A DNA stretch of 35,724 nt from positions 1-35,724 of the forward strand of contig CAYVQU010000039.1 in assembly GCA_964453155.1 (NCBI GenBank). Reading direction: 5' to 3'. Positions 1 to 8,286 of this stretch are shown here, piece by piece. The position numbers were made by a program, and so were the translations under genes. The notes under the pieces were generated by a model. That model saw only the letters and a list, made by a program, of their open reading frames with translations. It did not search any database and was not told the origin of the DNA. The stretch comes from CAYVQU01 sp964453155 (lineage in GTDB: Bacteria > Chloroflexota > Anaerolineae > Anaerolineales > UBA11858). The number at the start of each line of letters is the position of its first letter. Position 1 is the first letter of the stretch.

Positions 1-451
1 ATTTATGGAAAAGGAATTGGCCCGCGCCGCGCGCGGCGGATATCTCGTCAGCCTGGTTATGATCGATATCGATCACTTCAAAACCGTCAACGATACTTAC
101 GGCCATAAAGCCGGAGACGAAATGCTCATTGCCCTTAGTGACTTGCTCCAAAGAGACACTCGCAAAGGAGATATCGTCTGCCGCTATGGGGGTGAAGAAT
201 TCATGGTGCTCATGTCCCACACCGATAGCAAGCTGGTCTACCATCGGGCGGAACAGTGGCGTACCCGTTTCGAGAATTTAAGGGTGCCCTACGAGGGAAA
301 TACGCTTAAAGCCACCCTATCTGCGGGGGTAGTAACTTTTCTGGGAAATACGGACTTAGATGCCGCAGTTAAAGCCGTAGATGAGGCCCTCTACCGATCC
401 AAAGCTGCGGGGCGTAATACAGTAACCGTATCGGATCACTTTAAACCGTAG
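1..451 (+). CDS. Diguanylate cyclase (GGDEF) domain protein, C-terminal part
   Basis: This is the C-terminal catalytic domain of a GGDEF protein, which makes cyclic di-GMP from two GTP. The frame is open to the window edge, and the first ATG (position 5) falls inside the domain, so the real start and any sensor domain lie upstream. Counting from that ATG, the DIDHFKTVND metal/substrate region is at residues 21-30. The active-site GGEEF is at 62-66. An RxxD inhibitory site (RKGD, 53-56) sits five residues before GGEEF, so the enzyme is probably active and feedback-inhibited by its product. The typical end of the domain (EALYRSKAAGRN) is present. The domain is intact; the input domain is unknown. 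Confidence 0.93.
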   Translation, partial: FMEKELARAARGGYLVSLVMIDIDHFKTVNDTYGHKAGDEMLIALSDLLQRDTRKGDIVCRYGGEEFMVLMSHTDSKLVYHRAEQWRTRFENLRVPYEGNTLKATLSAGVVTFLGNTDLDAAVKAVDEALYRSKAAGRNTVTVSDHFKP

Positions 452-512
452 GCAATTACGGCGATGATGAACAGGATAGCTAAAAAGGAAAGCAGTATCC
501 TACAGACCATCT

Positions 513-1732
513 TCAGCCTGTTTCCTTTGGCCACACCCCTCCCCAAAAAATCATCAAAATCAGGGCGACCACCCCAAAACTGAAGCCCAACCCAACAAAA
601 GTAGGTGGCAACCCATAAGCGTCTCCAAAAACCCCAATTAGGGGGCCAACCGCGGCCAACATCAACCGGAAAACCAATGAATCCACCGACATAATTGTGG
701 CCCGAACAGCACTGGGGGTTTGTTTCATGATCAACCGCTCCATCAGCGGGGCTTCACCGCGGTGGCAAATCCAGAGATGGCAAAAATCATTATCCCCCCA
801 ATCGAGTTGAAAAGACCTAGGGCAATAACACAAATCGTTACAATCAAGGGGGCAGTCCGCAGCCAATTCCATTCGCCAACGCGTTTCACAGTCCGATTGG
901 CGTAGAGTGCGCCTAAAAATTGCAATCCCCGCATCCCAAAGGAAACGACTCCTAACACGGCCAGAGGGAGGCCGATGGCGAGGGCATGCGGCTGCATAAA
1001 CGTTACCCGGAGTGTTGCCCCTAAAACCGGGAGCAAACTCGAATAAATCAACAAGTAGCGCAGATTGGGGAACTGCCGAATGGTATCAAAAGTGACTCGT
1101 AAGATTTGGCCATAACTGAAATTCTGACCGGTGGCCTGATCGGTTGCGCGCGGTGGCTCTTTGAGCGTCAGCACGATGAAACCTGCGGCCAAAAACATCA
1201 GTGCGGTGATTAAAAATGTCGCTACCAGACTGAACTCACCCACCACTCCGCCTAAAACACTGCTCAGAGCAATCGACATAAATGTTAGCGCCCACATTCG
1301 GCCCCGAAGTTTATCGTATTCGGCTTCCCGGCCTAAGGCCCGTAGAGTATCGTAAAACAAGGCTAGGTCCGCGCCGGAAATGAAGGTTATGCCAATCGCC
1401 CAAAGAGAGTTCGCCACCAAAACCAGAGGATAAACTGGAGCCAGCGCAAATCCCAAAACGGATACCGTCACAATGCCCAGTCCGATCAACTGAGATTGCT
1501 TCCGTCCCCAGGTATCGGCCACTGCGCCCGTTGGAACTTCGGTCAGCGCCATCGTCAGCCAAAAGGCCGAGTCGTTGAAGGTAACTTCCGTCAGGCTGAG
1601 ATTAAACTTCCGCTGCAAATAGATCACCCACACGGGCAAAAAAAGCATAAAGTTATTTAGAACCTGATAGACAAAAAACTTGGGGATATTACTCTCGTAA
1701 GAGGGGGTCAAGAGTCTTTTGAAGGCAGTCAT
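513..1732 (-). pseudogene. MFS transporter, frameshifted near its C-terminus
   Basis: This is a major facilitator superfamily transporter with many hydrophobic helices. A conserved loop between early helices reads VADTWGRKQSQLIGLG. The first frame covers 743-1732 and stops after GFATAVKPR. The missing C-terminal helices continue in another frame down to 513 (EAPLMERLIMKQTPSAVRAT and onward). Adding one base near 755-757 joins the frames as GFATAV-EAPLMERL. So this is either a one-base deletion that inactivates the gene or an assembly error. The ATG at 1732 (MTAFKRLL) is chosen because codons further upstream read into a palindromic repeat; no clear Shine-Dalgarno is seen. The substrate cannot be told. 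It runs convergent to the GGDEF gene. Confidence 0.8.
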
Positions 1733-1778
1733 GGTTATTGGGGGAGATTTTATCATCTTGAAAATTTGCTCGTTAGTT

Positions 1779-1815
1779 GGTTGGATAGTTGACCGAGTTT
1801 TCAAACTATCCAACC
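1779..1815. repeat. Intergenic palindrome, GTTGG/TAGTTTG word family
   Basis: A perfect 12-bp stem (GGTTGGATAGTT at 1779-1790, AACTATCCAACC at 1804-1815) encloses a 13-nt loop. Further GTTGG-like words flank both arms. The same words recur at 3873-3933. It lies between divergent genes, so it is not a simple terminator; function unknown. Confidence 0.75.
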
Positions 1816-1929
1816 AGCCAACCTACAAACTACCACCCTCTTGAGTTCACTAACATGTAATTTTCTCCCATCTCAAATCATCACAATTATGATATATATT
1901 ACCAATATTATCCAATAGGAGAATTTTGA

Positions 1930-3498
1930 ATGAGCTTTAAACTAACTTATGCCACCATGTTCGATCCCCCCGATGAATTACATGCCCGTTATGAGGCCGC
2001 GTTAGCCGAGTTGCGCGCCAACTTGGGCCAGAAATACGGCATGATCATTAATAACAAAGATCGGTTTGCCAAAAATCAATTTAAAAGTAAAAACCCGGCC
2101 AACACCGACCAAGTTCTAGGCTACTTCCAAACCGGTACTGCCGACGACGCCAATGAGGCTATCGCCGCGGCCCGTGCCGCTTTCCCATCCTGGAGCACAC
2201 TACCCTATCAGGACCGCTTAGCGTATCTTTACAAAGTCGCCGACCTGATCGATGAGCGCGTCTACAACATCGCGGCGGCGATTTCACTCGAAGTCGGTAA
2301 AAATCGGATGGAAGCCCTGGGCGATATCGCCGAAACTGCAGACCTGATTCGCTATGCCTGTGATCAAGTTGCTGAGAATGATGGTTTTGTAGTTGAAATG
2401 GGCAGAGACCCCCTCAATGGTTACACCGCCACCAATGTCTCGATGCTTAAACCTTATGGGGTGTGGTTGGTCATCAGTCCCTTTAATTTCCCCGCAGCCC
2501 TGAGTGGTGGCCCGGTAGGTGCCGCGCTGGCCGCGGGTAACACTGTGGTACTCAAACCCGCCACCGATACCCCCTGGACCGTCCGCCTGCTGGCCGAATG
2601 CTTCCGCGATGCTGGGCTACCAGATGGTGTTTTCAATTTCGTCACTGGGCCGGGGCGCACTCTCGGCCAAGCTCTGATCGACAGTCCAGAGGTCGATGGG
2701 GTAACTTTCACCGGTTCCTACGATGTCGGGATGGGAATCTATCGTGACTTCGCCAACGGCAAATACGTCCGGCCCATTATTTTAGAGTTGGGCGGCAAAA
2801 ATCCAGCCATCGTCTCCCGTAATGCAGATTTAGACCGGGCCGCGACCGGCATCGTCCGCTCTGCATTTGGGTTGCAAGGGCAAAAATGTTCGGCCTGTTC
2901 TCGGATTTATGTCGAAGAGCCGGTGTATGATGAATTGGTTGAAAAAATTCTCGCCAAAGTCGAAACACTCAAACTTGGAAATCCGACCGACAAAGATATC
3001 TATCTCGGCCCGGTTGCCAACAGTTGGGCCTACAAAGAATTCCAGGAATTCACTGCTGATCTAAAAAAATCAGGAACCGTCCTCTTTGGTGGCAAAACCC
3101 CCAGTAAGAACGGTTTCGAAAACGGCTATTTCTGTGAACCGACCCTGGTTGCCGATGTCCCCCTGGAGCATAAACTCTGGAAACAGGAAATGTTCCTGCC
3201 AATCTCGATGATCACCAAAGTCAAGAGCTTAGATGAAGCGATGGAACTCGCCAATGATGTCGACTATGGCCTGACTGCCGGATTCTACGGCTCCAAAGAA
3301 GAAACGAAATGGTTCTTTGCCAACATCGAGGCCGGGGTTACCTACGCTAACCGCCCGCAGGGTGCCACCACCGGCGCCTGGCCCGGTTTCCAACCCTTTG
3401 GCGGTTGGAAAGGTTCCGGCTCCAGCGGCAAAAACGCCGGCGGCCAATACTACGTCCAACTTTACATGCACGAACAGATCCACACCTTAATCGACTGA
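1930..3498 (+). CDS. pruA: L-glutamate gamma-semialdehyde (1-pyrroline-5-carboxylate) dehydrogenase
   Basis: This NAD-dependent aldehyde dehydrogenase oxidises glutamate gamma-semialdehyde, in equilibrium with P5C, to glutamate in proline and arginine breakdown. It has 522 residues, normal for the stand-alone RocA/PruA type. Visible motifs are SPFNFP (183-188), the general-base Glu286 in LELGGKN, and the catalytic Cys320 in GQKCSACSR. The GQKCSACSR form is typical of P5C dehydrogenases rather than of general aldehyde dehydrogenases, as is the Gly/Ser-rich KGSGSSGKNAGG segment near the C-terminus. An AGGAG ribosome site precedes the ATG. No proline dehydrogenase gene is adjacent. The assignment to P5C is firm by motif but not proven. 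Confidence 0.93.
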   Translation: MSFKLTYATMFDPPDELHARYEAALAELRANLGQKYGMIINNKDRFAKNQFKSKNPANTDQVLGYFQTGTADDANEAIAAARAAFPSWSTLPYQDRLAYLYKVADLIDERVYNIAAAISLEVGKNRMEALGDIAETADLIRYACDQVAENDGFVVEMGRDPLNGYTATNVSMLKPYGVWLVISPFNFPAALSGGPVGAALAAGNTVVLKPATDTPWTVRLLAECFRDAGLPDGVFNFVTGPGRTLGQALIDSPEVDGVTFTGSYDVGMGIYRDFANGKYVRPIILELGGKNPAIVSRNADLDRAATGIVRSAFGLQGQKCSACSRIYVEEPVYDELVEKILAKVETLKLGNPTDKDIYLGPVANSWAYKEFQEFTADLKKSGTVLFGGKTPSKNGFENGYFCEPTLVADVPLEHKLWKQEMFLPISMITKVKSLDEAMELANDVDYGLTAGFYGSKEETKWFFANIEAGVTYANRPQGATTGAWPGFQPFGGWKGSGSSGKNAGGQYYVQLYMHEQIHTLID

Positions 3499-3507
3499 TC
3501 AAATATA

Positions 3508-3560
3508 AACCACGAAGAACACAAAAAAGCACAAAGTTGTTCTTCGTGTCCTTGGTGGTT
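3508..3560. repeat. Intergenic palindrome, CACGAAG/CACAAAG word family
   Basis: The left arm (from AACCACGAAGAACACAAA) and the right arm (to TTCTTCGTGTCCTTGGTGGTT) are imperfect inverted complements. Each is a chain of short related words (ACGAAG, ACACAAA). The same family recurs at 8207-8279 and 32898-32962. It begins 9 nt after the dehydrogenase stop. Confidence 0.8.
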
Positions 3561-3601
3561 AGTATCTTCCCTTGATGTTGGGATGATTTCTATCCTCACA
3601 A

Positions 3602-3637
3602 AAACGGGAGCATCCACATTGCTGGCTGCTCCCGTTT
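3602..3637. terminator. Terminator-like hairpin after pruA
   Basis: A perfect 11-bp stem, AAACGGGAGCA (3602-3612) with TGCTCCCGTTT (3627-3637), has a 14-nt loop. The A-rich left flank and short T run on the right suit a rho-independent terminator, though the T tract is short. Confidence 0.6.
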
Positions 3638-3653
3638 CGGTTATCATTCCAGC

Positions 3654-3872
3654 ATGGCCAGACAAGTCGGCATATTTTTCGTCCTGGTGGGATTTTTTCT
3701 ATTGGTTATTTTTGGAGTCGCTGAAGATAAAGGCGAGACCGTCAATTTCTTTTGTTACGGCGCCCCGCTGATGCTCCTCGGCATTGTTTTGTGGTGGCGC
3801 AATCGCGTTGCAGCCACACCAGCCGAACGATTTCGATCTTACCGCCGCTGGCGGTCTAAAGGTAAAAATTAA
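3654..3872 (+). CDS. Small two-helix membrane protein, unknown function
   Basis: This 72-residue protein has two hydrophobic segments (about residues 5-22 and 34-48) and a strongly basic tail ending RSYRRWRSKGKN. The tail suggests an N-in/C-in hairpin in the inner membrane by the positive-inside rule. No family is recognised with certainty. It sits between a terminator-like hairpin and a word-type palindrome, with no good Shine-Dalgarno. An overlapping frame from 3583 is less protein-like. Real-gene status is likely because of the clean helix/loop/basic-tail pattern. Confidence 0.5.
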   Translation: MARQVGIFFVLVGFFLLVIFGVAEDKGETVNFFCYGAPLMLLGIVLWWRNRVAATPAERFRSYRRWRSKGKN

Positions 3873-3933
3873 TGGTGGTTTGTTCGTTGGATAGTTTGTC
3901 CACTAACCACCGAACAAACTGGCAAACTAACCC
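3873..3933. repeat. Intergenic palindrome, GTTGG/TAGTTTG word family, second copy
   Basis: The left side (GGTTTGTTCGTTGGATAGTT) and the right side (CGAACAAACTGGCAAACTAA) are imperfect complements. They use the same words as the hairpin at 1779-1815. It fills the space just before the CoA-transferase alpha gene and overlaps its leader. Confidence 0.65.
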
Positions 3934-3950
3934 AGTCTTCCGAGTAACTT

Positions 3951-4853
3951 ATGACCAAATTAACTTCATTGCAAGCAGCCATCGCCGAAAACGTTCGGGA
4001 TGGCGACATCGTCTATGCCGCCGGGTTCACCCATATGATCCCGTTTGCCGCCGGACATGAAATTATCCGTCAAGGGATCAAGGACCTGACCCTGGCGCGG
4101 GCTACCCCTGACCTGATTTCTGATCAGATCATCGCGGCGGGGCTGGCAAAGAAAGTGATCTTCTCCTATATGGGGAATCCCGGGGTGGGGTCGCTGCGCG
4201 CCGCCCGGGCTGCCATCCAAAATGGCACCCTGGAATGGGAGGAATATTCCCACTTCGGGATGATCTCGCGCCTGCAGGCCGGCGCCACCGGTCTGCCTTT
4301 CATGCCGATGAATCCCACCGCCGCTGGTGACTTGGAAAACGCCAACCCGCAATACCAGACTGTGACCGATCCCTACTCCGGGACCGAAGTCCCCGTCGTT
4401 CCCGCCCTGAACCCCAATGTGGCCATCGTCCACGTCCAGCGCGCCAACACCAACGGGAACGCCCACATTTGGGGCATCATCGGCGAGCAGAAAGAAGCGG
4501 CCTTCGCCGCCGACCGTGTCATCTTGACCGCTGAAGAGATCGTGGACGAAGCCGTCATCCGCTCTGATCCCAACCGGACCCTGATCCCCGGTTTCATCAT
4601 CGACGCGGTTTGCCACGTCCCCCACTGCGCTCATCCCTCCTACACCCAGGGCTACTACGACCGCGACAACGCCTTCTACCTCGAATGGGACAAAATCTCC
4701 GCCGACCCCGATCTCCTCACAGCCTGGCTCGACGAATGGGTCTATGGCGTCGCCGATCGGGACGAATATTGGGCAAAACTTGGCGACGAGGTACATGAAC
4801 GCCTCAAAGTTGACAGCCGTCCCTCGGTACCGGTTGAGTTCGGAAATTATTAG
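3951..4853 (+). CDS. CoA-transferase alpha subunit (glutaconate CoA-transferase A-like)
   Basis: This is the alpha subunit of a two-subunit class I CoA-transferase, which moves CoA between carboxylic acids. The 300 residues fit the GctA-like family. The start shows the family pattern (DGDIVYAAGFTHMIPFAAGHE) and a later YMGNPGVGSLRAAR segment. Its partner beta subunit starts at 5320, but an unrelated S23-type gene separates them; these subunits are normally adjacent or overlapping. The substrate cannot be read from sequence: glutaconate, 3-oxoacids and steroid-ring acids (IpdAB) are all possible. The ATG lies close behind a palindrome and has only a weak ribosome site. Confidence 0.85.
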   Translation: MTKLTSLQAAIAENVRDGDIVYAAGFTHMIPFAAGHEIIRQGIKDLTLARATPDLISDQIIAAGLAKKVIFSYMGNPGVGSLRAARAAIQNGTLEWEEYSHFGMISRLQAGATGLPFMPMNPTAAGDLENANPQYQTVTDPYSGTEVPVVPALNPNVAIVHVQRANTNGNAHIWGIIGEQKEAAFAADRVILTAEEIVDEAVIRSDPNRTLIPGFIIDAVCHVPHCAHPSYTQGYYDRDNAFYLEWDKISADPDLLTAWLDEWVYGVADRDEYWAKLGDEVHERLKVDSRPSVPVEFGNY

Positions 4854-5306
4854 GGGTGAAAGGACAAAGGTGAAGGGTTAGGGATGGCTGGTTATCGCGA
4901 GTTGATTTTTTATCAGAAGGCGCGGGAAGTTGTTAAAGGAATAAATGCTTTGATAAAACAATGGCCGCGGTCGATGCAGGCCCAAGAGATTGGCCGGCAA
5001 TTGTTTCGGGCTGCGACTTCAGTTGGTGCTAATATCGCCGAAGGTCATGGTCGCCACCAGGGGCGCGAATATGTACATTATCTGATTATCTCGCAAGGAT
5101 CAGCAAACGAAGTCGATCATTGGCTCAACACCGCGTTTGATTGTAACCTTGGCGATGAAACCAAAATCCAAAAACTGATTGCGCTCAACACCGAAGTCAC
5201 CAAAATGCTCGCTGGTACCATCCGCACCCGAAAATCCCGCCAAACCAAAAGATCAACTCGCGAAGACTCTCCCCCCTACTCCCCTGCCCCTTCACCCTTC
5301 TCCCCT
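4853..5306 (+). mobile_element. Putative S23-type cassette with complementary purine/pyrimidine arms
   Basis: A purine-rich left arm (4853-4883, words GGGGTGAA, GGTGAAGGG) and a pyrimidine-rich right arm (5269-5306, words CCCCTTCACCC, TTCTCCCC) are imperfect inverted complements enclosing the S23-type reading frame. The unit sits exactly between a gene pair that is normally contiguous. The layout recalls 23S rRNA intervening sequences, which encode S23 proteins between complementary arms. No target duplication or transposase is seen; calling it mobile is an inference. Confidence 0.4.
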
Positions 5307-5327
5307 CTAGAGGAATCCAATGACTAA
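4884..5327 (+). CDS. Four-helix-bundle protein, S23/IVS-encoded type
   Basis: Residues 1-115 match the S23 (23S rRNA intervening-sequence) four-helix-bundle family: a start like YRELIFYQKAREVVKGI, then RQLFRAATSVGANIAEGHGR and a long helix after REYVHYLIISQGSANE. The molecular role is unknown; relatives include Avd of diversity-generating retroelements, which binds nucleic acid. The family is usually about 115-125 residues. Here a basic and then Pro/Ser-rich tail (to residue 147) is encoded by the pyrimidine-rich right arm, so it is probably not part of the fold. The stop codon overlaps the start of the CoA-transferase beta gene by 8 nt. Confidence 0.85.
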   Translation: MAGYRELIFYQKAREVVKGINALIKQWPRSMQAQEIGRQLFRAATSVGANIAEGHGRHQGREYVHYLIISQGSANEVDHWLNTAFDCNLGDETKIQKLIALNTEVTKMLAGTIRTRKSRQTKRSTREDSPPYSPAPSPFSPLEESND

Positions 5328-6081
5328 CTACTCATCCTCCGAACTACTCACCATCAACGCTGCCCGGTTACTCCGGGATGGCGATGTCGTTTTTGTTGGG
5401 GTCGGGCTGCCGAATCTGGCCTGCAACTTGGCCCGGAACACCCATGCCCCCAACCTAGTTATGATCTACGAAGCCGGGGTGATTGGAGCCCAACCCTCCC
5501 GGCTGCCGCTCTCGATTGGGGATCCGACCCTGGTCAGCGGGGCGACTTCGGTGTGCAGCATGTACGATATTTTTGCCTTTTATCTCCAGCGCGGCAATGT
5601 CGATGTTGGTTTTTTGGGCGGGGCCCAGATCGACCGGTTCTGCAATATCAACGCTACCGTCATCGGCGATTACGCCGCACCCAAAGTCCGGTTGCCGGGT
5701 TCCGGCGGCTCGATGGAAATAGCGGCCTGGGCCAATCGCTGCTATATCATCACCCCGCATCAGAAACGCCGCTTTCCCGAGAAGGTCCACTTCCGCACCT
5801 CGGCCGGATTCCTGGACGGCAAAGCCGAACGCGAGGCGGCAAACTTACGCGGTAGCGGCCCCCAGGGTGTGGTCACCGACCTGGGGATTATGGAACCCGA
5901 CGAGAACGGTGAACTCACTCTCGTCGCTCTCCACCCGGGCAAAACCGTCGAGCAGGTCATAGATAACACTGGCTGGGATCTCAAAGTGGCCGCCAATCTT
6001 CGGGAAACCGAACCACCCACGGATGAAGAACTCCGCATCCTACGGGATGAGTTAGACCCGAACCGGATTTATCTAAAGTAA
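5320..6081 (+). CDS. CoA-transferase beta subunit (glutaconate CoA-transferase B-like)
   Basis: This beta subunit pairs with the protein at 3951-4853. The 253 residues include Glu51 in the YEAGVIG motif, which corresponds to the catalytic glutamate that forms the glutamyl-CoA thioester in this family. A glycine-rich LPGSGGSME segment and a VVTDLGIMEPDENGELTL segment near the end are also typical. The ATG at 5320 has an AGAGG ribosome site within the end of the right arm of the S23 cassette, so translation probably restarts after the S23 frame. Substrate not determined. Confidence 0.87.
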   Translation: MTNYSSSELLTINAARLLRDGDVVFVGVGLPNLACNLARNTHAPNLVMIYEAGVIGAQPSRLPLSIGDPTLVSGATSVCSMYDIFAFYLQRGNVDVGFLGGAQIDRFCNINATVIGDYAAPKVRLPGSGGSMEIAAWANRCYIITPHQKRRFPEKVHFRTSAGFLDGKAEREAANLRGSGPQGVVTDLGIMEPDENGELTLVALHPGKTVEQVIDNTGWDLKVAANLRETEPPTDEELRILRDELDPNRIYLK

Positions 6082-6089
6082 ACAATGAT

Positions 6090-6147
6090 CGGTAGGCAGT
6101 AATCAGTGCCATTCACTATTTACTGATGACTGCTAACGGATTACTGG
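6090..6147. repeat. Intergenic palindrome, CAGTAATCAGT/TTACTGATGACTG family
   Basis: The left arm has GGCAGTAATCAGTG. The right arm has TTTACTGATGACTGCT and GGATTACTGG. The arms are imperfect complements built of related words, and they lie just before the CPBP protease start. Confidence 0.6.
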
Positions 6148-6154
6148 CCCCATC

Positions 6155-7066
6155 ATGAACATTCTCCGCAAAATCTTCATCTCCCCTGCCGAACCCCGCC
6201 TGCGAGCTGGTTGGCGGCTGGTCCTCCAAACGATTTGGATGGTCATTCTGGTTATCTGTGTCATGCTCCCGATTGGTTTTCTTAACGGGGGTAATTTTGA
6301 TGGCGGGGATATGATCTGGATGCAGATTCTGCAATTATTCGCCTTTACCTTGTCCATCTTCTTGGCGCGCCGGTTTTTGGATCGCCGTTCGTTTGTCAGC
6401 CTGGGATTGAAACTCGACCGCTTTGTCTGGCGCGACCTGCTAGTAGGGATCGGGATCACCTTTGTCATGATGGGGTTGATTTTCGCAATTGAATTGGCTC
6501 TGGGTTGGCTGACCATTGACGCTCTGGCCTGGCAGGTTGACCCAGTAGGGACCGTCCTTGGGCAAATGACCTTGGTCTTCATCGGTTTCGTCCTGGTCGG
6601 CTGGAATGAGGAACTTCTAAGTCGCGGCTATCACCTCCAAACCCTGATCAGCGGCACCAATGTCTTTTGGGGCGTGTTCCTATCCTCGGCCGTATTCGGC
6701 GTACTCCACCTGGGGAACCCCAATGCCACCTGGGTCAGCGCAGTCGGCATCCTGTTCGCGGGGATATTCCTGGCCTACGGCTATCTGCGCACCCGCCAAC
6801 TCTGGCTGCCCATCGGCCTGCATATTGGTTGGAATTTCTTCGAGGGGGCGGTCTTTGGCTTCCCCGTCAGCGGCACAGACACCTATCGCCTCATCCGCAG
6901 CACCGTTACTGGTCCAATTGCCTGGACTGGGGGTCCGTTTGGCCCCGAAGCCGGGTTGATCATGATCCCGGCCTTCATCGTAGGGTTTGTTTTAATCTAT
7001 GCTTACTCGCAGAATAGACAGGGGGATGAAGATAATGTTCAAGAGGGGACGGAACACACCAACTGA
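6155..7066 (+). CDS. CPBP family intramembrane glutamic protease
   Basis: This polytopic membrane protein of 303 residues belongs to the CPBP (Abi/Rce1-like) family, whose members cleave substrates inside the membrane. The active-site motifs are complete: EExxxR at Glu152-Glu153 to Arg157 (NEELLSRGY), FxxxH ending at His185 (FGVLHL), and HxxxN at His223-Asn227 (HIGWN). About eight hydrophobic helices surround them. The C-terminal tail is hydrophilic and acidic. It follows the CoA-transferase genes in the same direction with a palindrome in between. The substrate is unknown, and nothing nearby suggests a bacteriocin or prenyl-protein role. Confidence 0.88.
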   Translation: MNILRKIFISPAEPRLRAGWRLVLQTIWMVILVICVMLPIGFLNGGNFDGGDMIWMQILQLFAFTLSIFLARRFLDRRSFVSLGLKLDRFVWRDLLVGIGITFVMMGLIFAIELALGWLTIDALAWQVDPVGTVLGQMTLVFIGFVLVGWNEELLSRGYHLQTLISGTNVFWGVFLSSAVFGVLHLGNPNATWVSAVGILFAGIFLAYGYLRTRQLWLPIGLHIGWNFFEGAVFGFPVSGTDTYRLIRSTVTGPIAWTGGPFGPEAGLIMIPAFIVGFVLIYAYSQNRQGDEDNVQEGTEHTN

Positions 7067-7094
7067 TTCACAAATTGAGATTTAGAATCGGGCC

Positions 7095-8234
7095 ATGAAA
7101 ACACCGCGTGCCCGGGATTTAGGGTGGTTGCCGCCCTCCTTATTGGATCCTGGGCCTAACAATGCTCTCACCGATGTCCCTGGCGTTTTAGTTGGCCATT
7201 GCACCTTAATCGAGGGGGATTCTGGCCCCCTGCAAGTCGGGCACGGCCCGGTTCGCACCGGGGTAACGGTCATTCGGCCGCATACGGGCAATCTTTTCAC
7301 GCAGCCGGTCCCCGCGGCCGTACATGTGCTCAATGGCTTTGGAAAAACCGTGGGTTTAGAGCAAATCCGCGAGTTGGGCCGCCTCGAAACCCCCATCCTG
7401 CTAACAAACACCCTCAACACCTGGCGCGGCGCAGATGTCCTCCTCGATTGGATGCTACGCGAAAATCCCACAATCGGTATCGCCACTGGATCATTAAATC
7501 CAGTCGTCGGAGAATGCAACGACGGCTGGCTCAACGACATTCAGGGCCGCCACGTCACCGCCGAACATGTTTTCGCAGCGTTAGATGGGGCGACTAACGG
7601 TCCGATTCCCGAAGGCAACGTCGGCGCAGGGACAGGCACCCGCTGCTACGGCTTCAAAGGTGGGATTGGCACCGCCAGTCGGGTGCTGCCCTGCGAGAAG
7701 GGTAGTTTTACCGTCGGCGCACTGCTGCAAACTAATTTTGGAACGAGCGAGCAACTGATCATTCGGGGTCAGGCGGTAGGCTTAAGGATTCAGATGGAGC
7801 AGGGGAGTAAGGGGATAGGGGAGAGTGAAGACGGCTCTTGCATGCTGATCATTGCGACCGATGCCCCCTTGAGTGCCCGACAGTTGGGGCGGCTGGCACG
7901 GCGAGCTCCATTGGGGTTAGCCCGGACCGGGTTTACGTCCAACTCAGGGAGTGGAGATTATGTGATCGCGTTTTCGAGTTATCACTGTCGGAATGATGAG
8001 AAACGGATTACACAACCAGTAGTGCGGTTGGTGAATGAAGGGAAAACATTGAGCTCACTCTTTCAAGGTGTTGTAGAAGCCGTTGAAGAAGCGGTGCTCA
8101 ACTCTCTTGCCACCGCGAAGATGATGGCTGGGCGCGATGGGCATATGGCGGATTCCATTCCAATTGATCTAATTCAGACTTGGCTCCGACCGGCTTTGGA
8201 CATTAAAACCACGAAGGACACAAAGAAACACTAA
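7095..8234 (+). CDS. P1 family peptidase (DmpA/L-aminopeptidase D-esterase type)
   Basis: This 379-residue protein belongs to the DmpA/BapA N-terminal-nucleophile peptidases, which cleave themselves into two chains and then remove N-terminal residues, including D- or beta-amino acids in some members. The expected self-cleavage bond is Gly247-Ser248 in EDGSCMLIIATDAPL, which frees Ser248 as nucleophile. The start (ALTDVPGVLVGHCTL), the NTLNTW loop and the GNVGAGTGTRCYGFKGGIG region are typical. The last ten residues (IKTTKDTKKH) are encoded by the left arm of the palindrome at 8207-8279, so the element supplies the stop codon and tail. The lactate permease gene follows in the same direction. 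Confidence 0.9.
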   Translation: MKTPRARDLGWLPPSLLDPGPNNALTDVPGVLVGHCTLIEGDSGPLQVGHGPVRTGVTVIRPHTGNLFTQPVPAAVHVLNGFGKTVGLEQIRELGRLETPILLTNTLNTWRGADVLLDWMLRENPTIGIATGSLNPVVGECNDGWLNDIQGRHVTAEHVFAALDGATNGPIPEGNVGAGTGTRCYGFKGGIGTASRVLPCEKGSFTVGALLQTNFGTSEQLIIRGQAVGLRIQMEQGSKGIGESEDGSCMLIIATDAPLSARQLGRLARRAPLGLARTGFTSNSGSGDYVIAFSSYHCRNDEKRITQPVVRLVNEGKTLSSLFQGVVEAVEEAVLNSLATAKMMAGRDGHMADSIPIDLIQTWLRPALDIKTTKDTKKH

Positions 8235-8279
8235 GAAAAAACTTGGTGTAATTTTGTGTCCTTCGTGTACTTTGTGGTG
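8207..8279. repeat. Intergenic palindrome, CACGAAG/CACAAAG word family, second copy
   Basis: The left arm (AACCACGAAGGACACAAAG) and the right arm (TTGTGTCCTTCGTG then TACTTTGTGGT) are complementary with slippage. It overlaps the end of the peptidase gene and reaches to within 7 nt of the lactate permease start. Confidence 0.85.
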
Positions 8280-8286
8280 AAAAAAA

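Noticed and set aside
513..872. Separate 119-residue gene on the minus strand
   Set aside because: It is the C-terminal part of the frameshifted MFS gene; its first part is out-of-frame sequence.
3966..4796. Long 276-residue frame antisense to the CoA-transferase alpha gene
   Set aside because: Its Gly/Val/Asp-rich composition is the mirror of a GC-rich coding strand, and it shows no family features.
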